From Desulfurococcales archaeon (lineage in GTDB: Archaea > Thermoproteota > Thermoprotei_A > Sulfolobales > NBVN01), in NCBI GenBank assembly GCA_023255955.1, contig JAGDWD010000004.1:1-64000 (forward strand): a DNA stretch of 64,000 bases, written 5' to 3'. Shown one piece after another: positions 26,455 through 35,341 of the stretch (position 1 is the first letter of the stretch; the number at the start of each line of letters is the position of its first letter). Position numbers and translations under genes: made by a program. The notes below the pieces were generated by a model, which searched no databases, had not been told where the DNA came from, and was given only the letters and a program-made list of their open reading frames with translations.

Positions 26455-27687
26455 GTGAAGTATTTGCCAGTAGATTTCGAGTTAACTAAGGAACAGGAGG
26501 ATATTAAAGCTACTGTAAGGGAGTTTGCTGAGAGGTACATAGCCCCCAAAGCAGTTGAATTCGATGAGAAGCAGGAGATACACCCGGAGATAATAAGGGA
26601 GATGGCTAGGCTAGGCCTCTTTGGCGTGGTCTTCCCAGATAAGTACGGCGGTCTCGGGCTAGATCCGGTAACTGCTGGACTGATACTTGAGGAGATAGTT
26701 AGGGCTGATCTAACCTTCTCACTAGCAGTTGCCTACCTAGTGCAGACTTCCTGGGGGTACATAGCCTACAAGTACGGTAGTGAGGAATTCCGCGACGAGG
26801 TCATAACTAAGGCAGCGAGGGGCGATCTCTGGATAGGTATCGCAACAACGGAGCCTGGAGCCGGTTCAGACCTCGTCGGAATAACGACCACAGCTAGGAA
26901 GGTTGGTAGTGAGTATGTTGTGAGTGGGGAGAAGGCCTACATATCTGGTGTTAGGGAGGCTAGGGAGAGAGGGAAGTGGTTCGAGTATGGTGGTGGGCAC
27001 GTAACGCTCACATATACAGATAAGAGTAAGCAGCATAGAGGCATGACGTTCTTCTTCATCCCGCTGACAGATCCGAACATCTCGATACGCCTAGAGAAGG
27101 AGTTTGGGAGGAAGGGGTGGTCCTTCGGTAGCTTCGTACTTAACGACGTGAAGGTACCTGAGAAGTATAGGATAGGAGATGAGGGGAGGGGGTTCTACAT
27201 AGCTATGGAGGGGTTCGACCATGCGAGAGCCTATATAGCTCTAGCATGTGCTGTCGGGGGTAAGAGAGCTATAGAGCTAGCGGTGGAGTACGCTAAGCAG
27301 AGGAAGGCCTTCGACTCCCCGATCGCTAGCTTCCAGGGTATTCAGTTCCAGCTTGCTGATAACTGGGCCAGGCTTGAGGCAGCTCACTCACTAGCCTACA
27401 AGGCCCTCTGGGCACTTAAGATGGAGCAGGAAGGTAAGATAGGTAGGTTCGAGGTAACTAAGATAGCTGCGGCAGCGAAGCTCTTCGCTGTCCAGGCCGC
27501 GAAGGCAGCTATAGACGACGCTCTCAGGTGGTTCGGAGCTTACGGGTACACCGAGGAGAACCTGGTAGCACTCGCACTTAAGGCTGTGAAGAGCTATGAC
27601 TGGGCTGAGGGCTCTCTAGATATTATGAGGCTGATAGTAGCTAGGGAGGTTCTGGGTAGGGACTTCGTGTCTGGTAGGAGGAGGTAG
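26455..27687 (+). CDS. acyl-CoA dehydrogenase
   Basis: A 410-residue FAD enzyme that introduces the first double bond into acyl-CoA and passes electrons to ETF. ATTEPGAGSDLVGI and VSGEKAYISG are the FAD and substrate signatures. The C-terminal helical part contains RKAFDSPIASFQGIQFQLAD and FGAYGYTEENL, where the catalytic glutamate of short-chain enzymes is expected. Starts at GTG 26455. EtfB and EtfA follow within 30 bp, so dehydrogenase and acceptor are made together. Chain-length preference cannot be read from sequence. Confidence 0.93.
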   Translation: MKYLPVDFELTKEQEDIKATVREFAERYIAPKAVEFDEKQEIHPEIIREMARLGLFGVVFPDKYGGLGLDPVTAGLILEEIVRADLTFSLAVAYLVQTSWGYIAYKYGSEEFRDEVITKAARGDLWIGIATTEPGAGSDLVGITTTARKVGSEYVVSGEKAYISGVREARERGKWFEYGGGHVTLTYTDKSKQHRGMTFFFIPLTDPNISIRLEKEFGRKGWSFGSFVLNDVKVPEKYRIGDEGRGFYIAMEGFDHARAYIALACAVGGKRAIELAVEYAKQRKAFDSPIASFQGIQFQLADNWARLEAAHSLAYKALWALKMEQEGKIGRFEVTKIAAAAKLFAVQAAKAAIDDALRWFGAYGYTEENLVALALKAVKSYDWAEGSLDIMRLIVAREVLGRDFVSGRRR

Positions 27688-27713
27688 TCGTCGCGGTAGT
27701 AAAGGTGTGTAGA

Positions 27714-28529
27714 GTGCCGCTAAACATAGTGGTGCTAGTAAAGCCTGTGGTAGACCCTAAGGCGGTAGTTAGATTCAGGCCTGACGGGACTATAGATAGG
27801 AGCGCAGCAAAGCTCGTTGCTAATCCATACGATAAGTATGCTGTCGAGGCTGCTCTACAGCTGAGGGAGAGGTACGGGGGTAGGGTTGTAGGTCTCTCAA
27901 TGGCCCCACCGCAGGCAGCAGACGCTTTGAGGGAGGTCCTCGCTATGGGTGTCGACGAGTTCGTTCTCCTAAGCGATCCGAGGCTGGCAGGATCCGACAC
28001 GTTAGCAACGTCGTACGCTCTCTCAGCGGGTGTGAGGATGATTGAGCGGAAGCTCGGTAAGGTGGACTTAGTGGTCTGCGGTATAGAGTCGTCTGATAGC
28101 AATACCGGGCACATAGGTCCGGAAGTAGGTGAGTGGCTAGGTATTCCAAGCGTCTCATACGTCGATACCGTTCTCGATGTCAGTGAGGGCTACGTAGTGG
28201 TTAAGAGGCTTATTGAGGGAGGTTACATGAAGTTGAGGGTGAGGCTACCTGCAGTACTCAGCATAGCTGGGACCAGTTACCAGCCTAGGATACCTACGTT
28301 GAGGGACGTCCTAGCCTCTAGGAGGAAGCAGATAACTGTGGTAGGTGTCGACGACATAGGGGTGGATCCCTCACTAGTCGGCCTAGCCGGGTCACCTACT
28401 AGAGTGGTTAGAATGTGGAGGATAGAGATTAAGAGGAAGAGTAAGATTTTCACAGATACGGATGTGGACGCCCTAGTCGAGAAGTTCCTTGAGGAACTCA
28501 GGAAGGACGGTATCACCTTGAGTAGGTGA
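27714..28529 (+). CDS. etfB: electron transfer flavoprotein, beta subunit
   Basis: A 271-residue EtfB from GTG 27714 (GTG 27705 is also in frame; AAGGTG at 27700-27705 suits the later one). [24 protein letters not shown] and [26 protein letters not shown] are the AMP/FAD-binding landmarks of the subunit. It forms a heterodimer with EtfA and accepts electrons from the acyl-CoA dehydrogenase upstream. It overlaps or abuts etfA. Confidence 0.93.
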   Translation: MPLNIVVLVKPVVDPKAVVRFRPDGTIDRSAAKLVANPYDKYAVEAALQLRERYGGRVVGLSMAPPQAADALREVLAMGVDEFVLLSDPRLAGSDTLATSYALSAGVRMIERKLGKVDLVVCGIESSDSNTGHIGPEVGEWLGIPSVSYVDTVLDVSEGYVVVKRLIEGGYMKLRVRLPAVLSIAGTSYQPRIPTLRDVLASRRKQITVVGVDDIGVDPSLVGLAGSPTRVVRMWRIEIKRKSKIFTDTDVDALVEKFLEELRKDGITLSR

Positions 28530-28534
28530 TTAAC

Positions 28535-29563
28535 ATGGCTAGGACCGTGCTCGTATATGTGGAGGTATCTGACGGGAAGATCGAGGACCATTCTCTGGAG
28601 CTTATAGGTAAGGCAAGGGAGCTTGCTACGAAGGGAGGCATGGATGTCGGTGCCTTAGTTGTGGGTCATGGAGTGAGGGAGCTAGCTAGGGAGTTGATCT
28701 ACAGAGGTGCTGATGAGGTACACGTTGTTGATGACCCTAGGCTGGGTACCTACAGGCTACTACCCTATACCAAGGCTGTAGCACACGTAGTGGGAGCTAC
28801 ATCACCTGAGGTGGTGCTCTTCTCAGCCACCGTAGTAGGTCGGGAGCTAGCCCCGCGCGTAGCTGCTAGGTTGAGGACGGGGATAACCGCTGACTGCACT
28901 GATGTTGACATAGGGAGTTGGACAGATCCTCTCTCCGGGCGAGTATACGAGAATATACTATACCAGATAAGGCCTACGTTCGGTGGGGAGATAATGGCGG
29001 CTATAGTGACACCACAGCACAGACCTCAGATGGCTACAGTCAGGCCCGGTCTGTTCCCCATCCCCCAGAGGGATGAGACTAGGTCAGGTAGGGTAGTGGA
29101 GTGGTCAGTTGAGCTGGATGAGGACTCACTAGACTCTATCGAGGTTCTTGAAGTTAGGAGGGAGATGAGGAAGGTAGACCTCAAGTCTGCTAAGATCATA
29201 GTATCTGGAGGTAGGGGTGCAGGTCCTAAAGGGTTCGAGTTAGTCAGGGAGCTCGCTAAGTTGCTGGGTGGGGAGGTAGGTGCCTCGAGAGCCGCCGTCG
29301 ATGCTGGCTGGATATCCTACGACCACCAGGTAGGCCTAACCGGGCAGACTGTGAAACCCGATATCTACATAGCTGTAGGTATCTCAGGTGCTGTACAGCA
29401 CATTGTAGGGATGAAGGACTCTAAGATAGTTATAGCAATAAATAAGGACCCTGAAGCCCCGATCTTCAGGGTAGCTGATTACGGAATAGTGGGGGATCTC
29501 TTCGTAGTACTGCCGAAACTTATAGAGAAGCTGAAGCAGGGACGGCTCCCCGGAGGTAGCTGA
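28535..29563 (+). CDS. etfA: electron transfer flavoprotein, alpha subunit
   Basis: A 342-residue EtfA from ATG 28535 (GTG 28526 is possible; GGTGAT at the etfB stop serves ATG 28535). The FAD domain is complete: [47 protein letters not shown] and [20 protein letters not shown]. No ETF:quinone oxidoreductase (FixC/FixX-like) gene lies in the window, so where the electrons go next is unknown. Last gene of the beta-oxidation block. Confidence 0.94.
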   Translation: MARTVLVYVEVSDGKIEDHSLELIGKARELATKGGMDVGALVVGHGVRELARELIYRGADEVHVVDDPRLGTYRLLPYTKAVAHVVGATSPEVVLFSATVVGRELAPRVAARLRTGITADCTDVDIGSWTDPLSGRVYENILYQIRPTFGGEIMAAIVTPQHRPQMATVRPGLFPIPQRDETRSGRVVEWSVELDEDSLDSIEVLEVRREMRKVDLKSAKIIVSGGRGAGPKGFELVRELAKLLGGEVGASRAAVDAGWISYDHQVGLTGQTVKPDIYIAVGISGAVQHIVGMKDSKIVIAINKDPEAPIFRVADYGIVGDLFVVLPKLIEKLKQGRLPGGS

Positions 29564-29670
29564 CCCCGCAACACCCACAATTTCATGCTTTTACTCTTCC
29601 AACCGCTCTGAGTAACTTACGGTCAATAAGTTTTCACTTTCAGTCATAGATACCAGCTTCACCTCCCAGT

Positions 29671-29691
29671 ACATCTAAATATTTTAGATGT
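29671..29691. promoter_or_regulatory. perfect inverted repeat, possible operator or terminator
   Basis: ACATCTAAA - TAT - TTTAGATGT is a perfect 9-bp inverted repeat with a 3-bp centre, 108 bp after the etfA stop. It may be an operator (size fits a TetR- or winged-helix dimer) or a transcription stop for the beta-oxidation genes. No regulator gene is adjacent. Confidence 0.4.
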
Positions 29692-30002
29692 TCTAGCGAG
29701 GAAGGGCATTATCTATTAGTGAAAGCCGTTAATTCGGGACATCATAAAAGTCGTAAGGGGTACCTGTAAGGTAGGTTAGTATTCTCCTGAGAGTAGGGCT
29801 TTCCATGACTTGAATATAGTAGCTAGAGAAGGTCTAGACCGGATCTTGAGTTGAAAGCATCTGTGCGTGGCATACCCTATCCTGGGCAGTAGTTCTTTGA
29901 TGGAGACTACGGAATGAGGGGATTGAGAACTTAAATTCGGGGAGCTAACGGTAGTGGTAATAGTCAGCAAGGGCGGGGTTATACTCCTTTTCAGGTAGAC
30001 GA

Positions 30003-30036
30003 TTTATATATAAAGTCGTATATAGCTTATATAAGG
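30003..30036 (+). promoter_or_regulatory. tandem TATA elements ahead of the HMG-CoA-synthase-like gene
   Basis: TTTATATATAAA (30003-30014) and CTTATATAAGG (30026-30036) form an imperfect direct repeat, each with TATATAA followed by AGTCGTA within a few bases. The first is 31-42 nt before ATG 30045 and is the likely core promoter. The second overlaps the expected start site and contains AAGGAG, the ribosome-binding site. Confidence 0.5.
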
Positions 30037-30044
30037 AGTCGTAG

Positions 30045-30809
30045 ATGATCCACGTGTGTAGGTGGGAGGTTTACATTCCTCCTGGTAGGGTTACGGTAGA
30101 CGGTAGAGAAGTACCTGCTCTCTCAAGAGATGAGGATGAGATAACAGTAGGTTACGAAGTTCTCAGCAGATTCAGCAACCTACATGATTATTCTCACGTC
30201 CTTGTAGCTGATGAAACTAGGAACACTGATTTTCACACTATATACGAGCTACTCGACCTGGAGATCTCACCGGTAGTCTTCAAATCTTTTAGTGAAGGCT
30301 TCGCATACGCGCTAAGACATCTACCATCTTTGGTAACCGTAATTAGGACTAGCCCACCAGCGGGTTCCATAACGTTTGAGCTATCAGAAAGAGGAGGTAA
30401 AGCAGTCATCCTCAAGTCCTTATTTGAAAGGGAGTTCCTAGGCTTTCTGAGAACGAACATAACTGATGAGAAAGCTCTGAACGAGCTGATTTCAGATGCT
30501 TCAGCATCTTCCCTATCTAAAGCTTTAAGTAAGTTCTTCGGGGGAGATAAGGTAGGGTCTGAAAACATTAGGATCGTCAGCGGCTTCGCTGATAATCCGA
30601 AGATTGTTGATAAAGCTTTAACTAAGCTAAAATTGAAGAGGGCGGACAATACTGAAGCCGAAGAATTGAGGAGGGCTGGGTTTAGAGGTAATCTTGGTAC
30701 CGCTTTAGCTTTGTCTAAGGCGTTGGACAGATGCGCGCCGCAGGAAAGGTTTGTTTTTATAGGTGGGTCGGTTCCGGGCGGTATTTTGACGCTGTACATG
30801 CGGTGCTAG
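30045..30809 (+). CDS. degenerate HMG-CoA-synthase-like (thiolase-fold) protein
   Basis: A 254-residue protein that I place tentatively in the thiolase superfamily near archaeal HMG-CoA synthase. The N-terminus (WEVYIPPGRVTVDG, PALSRDEDEITVGYEVL) follows the usual start of that enzyme. The C-terminus (GNLGTALALSKALDRCAP, then FVFIGGSVPGGILTLYMR) follows its end. It is about 100 residues shorter, and no cysteine is in the expected active-site region; its three cysteines lie at the edges. Archaeal HMG-CoA synthase, thiolase and a DUF35 protein form a complex encoded as a trio, and the same trio is seen here. I infer a non-catalytic or altered partner. Regulated by the tandem TATA elements upstream. 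Confidence 0.5.
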   Translation: MIHVCRWEVYIPPGRVTVDGREVPALSRDEDEITVGYEVLSRFSNLHDYSHVLVADETRNTDFHTIYELLDLEISPVVFKSFSEGFAYALRHLPSLVTVIRTSPPAGSITFELSERGGKAVILKSLFEREFLGFLRTNITDEKALNELISDASASSLSKALSKFFGGDKVGSENIRIVSGFADNPKIVDKALTKLKLKRADNTEAEELRRAGFRGNLGTALALSKALDRCAPQERFVFIGGSVPGGILTLYMRC

Positions 30810-30845
30810 CTTATGGTTCCCCACTCAAAGCTAGGTGCTTAATCG

Positions 30846-31997
30846 GTGGGGGCCGTGCGAAGAGTTTATGTTGCTGGAGTAGGAATGACGAAGGTAGATA
30901 AACACACGGAGACTTCTCTAAGAGACCTAGCAGCTGAGGCAGCATTTAAAGCATTGGATGAGGTAGGTAACGAGAAACCCGAGGCTGTAGTAGTAGGCAA
31001 TATGTTGAGTAGTTTAATAGAGCAGGAGAACCTAGCAGCTTTAATAGCTGATCACATAGGCTTGAGAGGTGTTTGCGGGCTTAAAGTAGAAGGTGCTTGC
31101 GGTTCAGGTGGTGTTGCTGTACTAGCTGGATACTCAATGATAGCTTCCGGCCTCTACGACAGGGTGTTGGTCATAGGCGTTGAAAAACTTCTTGAAAGAC
31201 CTACTCCAGATACTTTAAGAGGGCTGGCATACGCTGCTGACGCTGATTACGAGCTGATATACGGAGTAAGCTTTGCGGGCTTGAATGCCTTAATCATGAG
31301 GTACTATATGAGCAAGTATGACGTAAGGAGGGAGGAACTAGCTCTCTGGTCAGTTATCATGCATCAAAATGGTGCTAAGAACCCGTATGCTCAACTGAGA
31401 AATGAGATAACGTTAGAGACTGTTTTAAGCTCGCCCGTAGTGGCAGACCCTATTAGGCTATATGATGCCTGTCCTCTAAGTGATGGAGCCGCAGCGGTTT
31501 ACATAACCAGTGAGGACTGGAAGAAAGTGAGTGACACACCGATATTAGTCGCCGGTGTAGGTAACGCCGTAGATAGCCCGGACCTTTCCTCTAGGGTCTC
31601 ACTCGACGAGTTTTATGCCTCGAGGATATCCGCGGAGAAAGCTCTACGTACGGCTAAGCTAGACATTAAAGATATCGACGTAGCTGAGATACATGACGCT
31701 TACACGATAACCGCAGCAGTAAGCCTGGAGTCTATAGGGTTTGCTGAGAAAGGAAAGGCCGCTAAATTGTGGAGTGAGGGTAGGTTCAGACCCGGGGACA
31801 AGCCAACAATTAACCCATCCGGCGGCCTAAAATCTAGAGGTCATCCGGTAGGAGCTACCGGGGTATATCAAGTAGTTGAGGTAGCTATGCAGCTAAGAGG
31901 GGATTTCCCGGGAGTATCTGTCCCAAGCGAGATCGGGTTAACGCAGAACATAGGCGGGGTAGGCTCGAACGTGACTACTATAGTACTTAGGAGGTGA
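30846..31997 (+). CDS. thiolase (acetyl-CoA C-acetyltransferase family)
   Basis: A 383-residue archaeal, SCP-x-like thiolase. The nucleophilic cysteine is in EGACGSGGVAVLAGYSMI. EIHDAYTI and GGLKSRGHPVGATG carry the active-site histidines, and a C-terminal QNIGGVGSNVTTIVL follows. The second catalytic cysteine found in many biosynthetic thiolases is not obvious in QNIGG, as is usual for this branch. GTG 30846 is the likely start. It sits between the HMG-CoA-synthase-like gene and the DUF35 gene. Role: acetoacetyl-CoA formation or cleavage, or the last step of beta-oxidation. Confidence 0.85.
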   Translation: MGAVRRVYVAGVGMTKVDKHTETSLRDLAAEAAFKALDEVGNEKPEAVVVGNMLSSLIEQENLAALIADHIGLRGVCGLKVEGACGSGGVAVLAGYSMIASGLYDRVLVIGVEKLLERPTPDTLRGLAYAADADYELIYGVSFAGLNALIMRYYMSKYDVRREELALWSVIMHQNGAKNPYAQLRNEITLETVLSSPVVADPIRLYDACPLSDGAAAVYITSEDWKKVSDTPILVAGVGNAVDSPDLSSRVSLDEFYASRISAEKALRTAKLDIKDIDVAEIHDAYTITAAVSLESIGFAEKGKAAKLWSEGRFRPGDKPTINPSGGLKSRGHPVGATGVYQVVEVAMQLRGDFPGVSVPSEIGLTQNIGGVGSNVTTIVLRR

Positions 31998-32005
31998 GAG
32001 CTGGG

Positions 32006-32407
32006 ATGACCACGATTCAGAGGATTTGGCGCATAAAGAACACGTTGCTTAGGCTGTTGTCAACTAGGTGTCTTGACTGCGGCTTCGTAGCTTACCCACC
32101 AAAGGCGTCATGTCCTAAATGTGGATCTAGGAGGTTAATCAAGGAGGAGTTGCCTAAGATAGGTGAGGTACTGAGTTATACTGTAATAAACGTCCCTCTG
32201 AGGGGTTTTGAGGAGTTTACGCCTCTAATAATATGCCTAATTAAATTGGGTGAAGCTAAGGTTCTAGCTGAGCTAGTAGACGTAAAGCCCGGAAACGTTC
32301 ATATAGGAATGAAAGTAATGGCAACTCTCAGACGATCAGCGAAAACGTTAGATGGTGTCATACCGTACGTAGTTAAGTTCAGGCCGTTAAGTCTTGGTTC
32401 GTCGTAA
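32006..32407 (+). CDS. DUF35 zinc-ribbon/OB-fold protein, thiolase partner
   Basis: A 133-residue protein from ATG 32006; the frame also allows GTG 31994 overlapping the thiolase stop, but GGAGGTGAG spacing suits the ATG. Four cysteines in CLDCGFVAYPP and SCPKCGSRR form the rubredoxin-like zinc ribbon. IGEVLSYTVINVP and GMKVMATLRR belong to the OB-fold. In archaea DUF35 proteins bridge thiolase and HMG-CoA synthase and pass acetoacetyl-CoA between them. Confidence 0.88.
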   Translation: MTTIQRIWRIKNTLLRLLSTRCLDCGFVAYPPKASCPKCGSRRLIKEELPKIGEVLSYTVINVPLRGFEEFTPLIICLIKLGEAKVLAELVDVKPGNVHIGMKVMATLRRSAKTLDGVIPYVVKFRPLSLGSS

Positions 32408-32614
32408 GCCTTAGCATCTCTTTATCGTCCAGTAAGGCTTTTAGTTACCTAGGAAATAAGGGGAGATGATCAGCATGTCACGAGCTTCACCCCTCTAAGA
32501 TGTAGACATAGCTCAAGGTATTCTAGGGGTAAATAAGTTACCGTGGGGATGGGTATGTAAAAGTAAATACGGAGGAAGTAGATAAGTAACGAGAGCTATC
32601 TAGGTATTAATGGC

Positions 32615-33388
32615 TTATGAGATGTCCCTCATTATCTCCTCCGCAACCTTTCTCCCGGATAGTAGCATGGAGCTGAATATGGGTCCCATCCTCGGTAGGC
32701 CGTATAGAGCTGCTACAGCCATACCGGCTACGTAGAGCCCTGGGATGACTCTACCAGTACGCTCAACTACTAACCTCTCGGATGCTTCTGAGTAGGCTGC
32801 TCTCTCCCCTACTAACTGCATGTTTACTCCGGGAACTTTCCTGGCAACTATCTTCAGCACCTCGGCATCATGCCCTGTAGCGTCTACTACAGCCTTACTA
32901 GAAACGAAAAGGGGATCTACATGGAGGCCTGACAACACTACAGCACTCCACTGAATCACTACTCCCTCGATCCTCAGAGGGTTCTCCCTGTATATTACAT
33001 CCTCTACATGGACCCCGTTAACTATCTTAGCTCCAGAATCTATAGCTCTCGATGCGAGCTTAGCCATAAGCTCCGAGGCATCGATAACGTATAGCCCCTC
33101 TTCCTCGTCTTTAAAGTATCTTATACCGAAGTCATTAAGTATGGGTAAGGCCTGCTCATCTACAACTACCTTATGCATTAACATCCCGCCACCCCCAATA
33201 CCACCACCGAACCCCAGCCTCCTCTCGAATACCACCGTCTTGAGCCCTCTCTCAGCTAGGTACTTCGCAGCCGTCATCCCGGAGGGGCCCGCCCCAACGA
33301 TGACGACGTCAACTCGAGACAGCTCTAGCCAGTCCCTCAAGGTATTTCTCCATATAGATCGCGAAATTCTCTCTTCAAGGCTCCTCAT
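32615..33388 (-). CDS. Thi4-type thiazole synthase
   Basis: An archaeal Thi4 of 257 residues from ATG 33388. The nucleotide-binding motif [29 protein letters not shown] and the end [20 protein letters not shown] are diagnostic. Yeast Thi4 donates sulfur from a cysteine. Here the corresponding segment reads GLHVDPLF with histidine, as in archaeal enzymes that use free sulfide and are catalytic. The frame opens at 33469 with several Met codons. I choose 33388 because a TATA-like CATATAAGC (33419-33427) predicts transcription starting near 33398, with GGTG ahead of that ATG. Some family members instead make ribose-1,5-bisphosphate isomer products. Confidence 0.85.
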   Translation of the reverse strand: MRSLEERISRSIWRNTLRDWLELSRVDVVIVGAGPSGMTAAKYLAERGLKTVVFERRLGFGGGIGGGGMLMHKVVVDEQALPILNDFGIRYFKDEEEGLYVIDASELMAKLASRAIDSGAKIVNGVHVEDVIYRENPLRIEGVVIQWSAVVLSGLHVDPLFVSSKAVVDATGHDAEVLKIVARKVPGVNMQLVGERAAYSEASERLVVERTGRVIPGLYVAGMAVAALYGLPRMGPIFSSMLLSGRKVAEEIMRDIS

Positions 33389-33643
33389 TCCGGCACCAAG
33401 CGATAGTTTTAGCTTAGTCATATAAGCTTTCATAGTTATGGCGGTCCTACCCCATATTTCCATAGACACTCAGGTAGTAGTTCTCAGTGGTACTACCCCG
33501 ACTACTACGACAAACTAAGGTCTTCCTTCTTAGGGTGGGAGGTTAGGTACACATACTCTTATTTTCTCGATTAACCAAAAATCTTCGGTGGTTGAGGACT
33601 GGGAAGTAGAGGTAGGGGCACTGCTTCATGGCTCGGAAAGTAC

Positions 33644-35341
33644 ATGGCGGGTAACCTACTCTTACTGCTTCCTTTAATCGTCTTAGTGCTACTCGCTGCC
33701 TATGTCGGGAGCTTACCACCAGTCTTCGTTAGATACTCCATAGACCGAGGTGTCGCAGCTGGGTCTCTCAGTAACGTCCTCCTCTACACAGCGTTACTCG
33801 TAGGTTCTACGGCTGCCGCCGGTACCCTAAACTTCATTGTTAGGTACGTATCAGCTAAGTATGCGCAGGAGGTTGTCCACAAAATCCGGCTCGAGGCGTT
33901 CGAGGCCGTACTTAGGAAGTACATGGGTTTCTTCGACAGGTCCTCTGTAGGGCAGCTGATCTCACGTATTACTAACGATAGTGAGAGGGTAGCTGACTTC
34001 CTCTCCAATAGGTTGAGGATGATAACCTATGCTGCCAGCCTCCTAGCTTTCTCCGCTTACAACATGTTTAGTTTGGATCCCTCACTCGCGGCAGTTACCG
34101 TCGGGGTAATGGGTGCCGCTGTGGTGGTATATGCTAGGTTCTCCATGATTATAAGGCCCATCTACGAGATGGCGAGACAGCAGCTGGGTGTGCTAGCGTC
34201 TTTAGTGAGTAGTGATTTAGTGGGCATTAAGACGGTGAAAGGGCTGAATATAACTACTAGTGAGTTCCGCAGGTTCGAGCTGGAGAACGATAAGTTCATG
34301 GATATAAACGTGAGAGCCGCGAAGGTTAGGGCTGTATACGGTAACTCAACTATATTGATATTCGGTACAGCATCCACGTTAGTTCTATTCTACGGTGCCT
34401 TCGCAGTGCAGAACGGTATTTTAACGGTGGGTGGGCTAACCATGTTCCTTACATACATAGCAACCCTATCCAGACCCATAAACATGCTCGGCATGTCTAT
34501 AGCGGACATCCAGAGAGCTCTCGCCTCAGCTAAGAGACTCTTCGAGCTCTTAGAGTCTGGAGAGAACGTACTTGAGAAACCGAATGCCATCACCCTCGAG
34601 AAGGTCCAGGGATCAATAGAGTTCAGAGGGGTTTCCTTCACATACCCGAGCGGGAAGAAAGCTCTCAAGAACGTGACAATCCACGTAAAACCCGGAGAGA
34701 AGGTACTGATTGTGGGGCCTCCCGGTTCAGGAAAATCAACACTTCTGAAGCTACTAATGAGGTTCTACGACCCGAATGAGGGAGCTATACTAATTGACGG
34801 GGTGGACATCAGGGACTTGAAGCTATCGTCTCTCAGACGGCACGTAGGCTACGTTCCGCAGGAGCCCTTCATATTTAGTGGCTCGATAGCTGAGAACATA
34901 GCTCTAGGGAATCCTAACGCTAGCTTGGAGAACATCGTTAAAGCTGCTAAGATAGCTAAGATACATGAGTTCATTGCCTCACTCCCAAAGGGGTACGAAA
35001 CCTTAGTCGGGGAGAGAGGTTTAAACCTATCGGGCGGGCAGAGGCAGAGGATAGCCATAGCCCGAGCACTAGTTAGAGACCCGAAGATACTCCTCCTCGA
35101 TGACCCCGTAGCTAACCTCGATGCCGAGACTGAGAAAGCACTTATCGAGGATCTCAGGGATATACTGAAGGGTAGGACGGTCATCATAGTGTCTCAGAGG
35201 CTCTCCCTCGTGACGCTCGCAGACAGGATAGTGGTCATGGATGATGGTCAGATCATCGAGGAAGGAACCCACGACGAGCTCATGAGGAGGAGGGGTATGT
35301 ACTATAGGCTATATACATCCATGGTGAGGAGCGGTGAGTGA
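33644..35341 (+). CDS. ABC exporter half-transporter with degenerate catalytic site
   Basis: A 565-residue fusion of a six-helix membrane domain and an ATPase domain. Walker A is VGPPGSGKST, the signature LSGGQRQRIAIARAL is canonical, and Walker B reads ILLLDDPVANLD, with aspartate where catalytic glutamate is expected. Paired with the next gene it forms a heterodimer like TM287/288. The frame continues upstream of ATG 33644 (SWLGKYM) without another ATG, GTG or TTG, so the true N-terminus may be slightly longer. The stop overlaps the partner's start by 8 nt. Substrate unknown; lipids or drugs are usual. Confidence 0.9.
   Translation: MAGNLLLLLPLIVLVLLAAYVGSLPPVFVRYSIDRGVAAGSLSNVLLYTALLVGSTAAAGTLNFIVRYVSAKYAQEVVHKIRLEAFEAVLRKYMGFFDRSSVGQLISRITNDSERVADFLSNRLRMITYAASLLAFSAYNMFSLDPSLAAVTVGVMGAAVVVYARFSMIIRPIYEMARQQLGVLASLVSSDLVGIKTVKGLNITTSEFRRFELENDKFMDINVRAAKVRAVYGNSTILIFGTASTLVLFYGAFAVQNGILTVGGLTMFLTYIATLSRPINMLGMSIADIQRALASAKRLFELLESGENVLEKPNAITLEKVQGSIEFRGVSFTYPSGKKALKNVTIHVKPGEKVLIVGPPGSGKSTLLKLLMRFYDPNEGAILIDGVDIRDLKLSSLRRHVGYVPQEPFIFSGSIAENIALGNPNASLENIVKAAKIAKIHEFIASLPKGYETLVGERGLNLSGGQRQRIAIARALVRDPKILLLDDPVANLDAETEKALIEDLRDILKGRTVIIVSQRLSLVTLADRIVVMDDGQIIEEGTHDELMRRRGMYYRLYTSMVRSGE

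Larger units (their letters stand above)
29564..30044. other. intergenic region with palindrome and tandem TATA elements
   Basis: This 481-bp gap holds a perfect 9+9 bp palindrome at 29671-29691 and two TATA-like elements at 30003-30036, each listed separately. Between them I see no convincing gene on either strand. Confidence 0.5.

Noticed and set aside
29776-29970. Minus-strand frame of 64 residues after etfA
   Set aside because: No ribosome-binding site, no recognisable domain, and low-complexity Ser/Thr content.
33628-33654. Upstream ATG giving an eight-codon frame that overlaps the ABC start
   Set aside because: Could be a regulatory leader peptide, but nothing besides position supports it.
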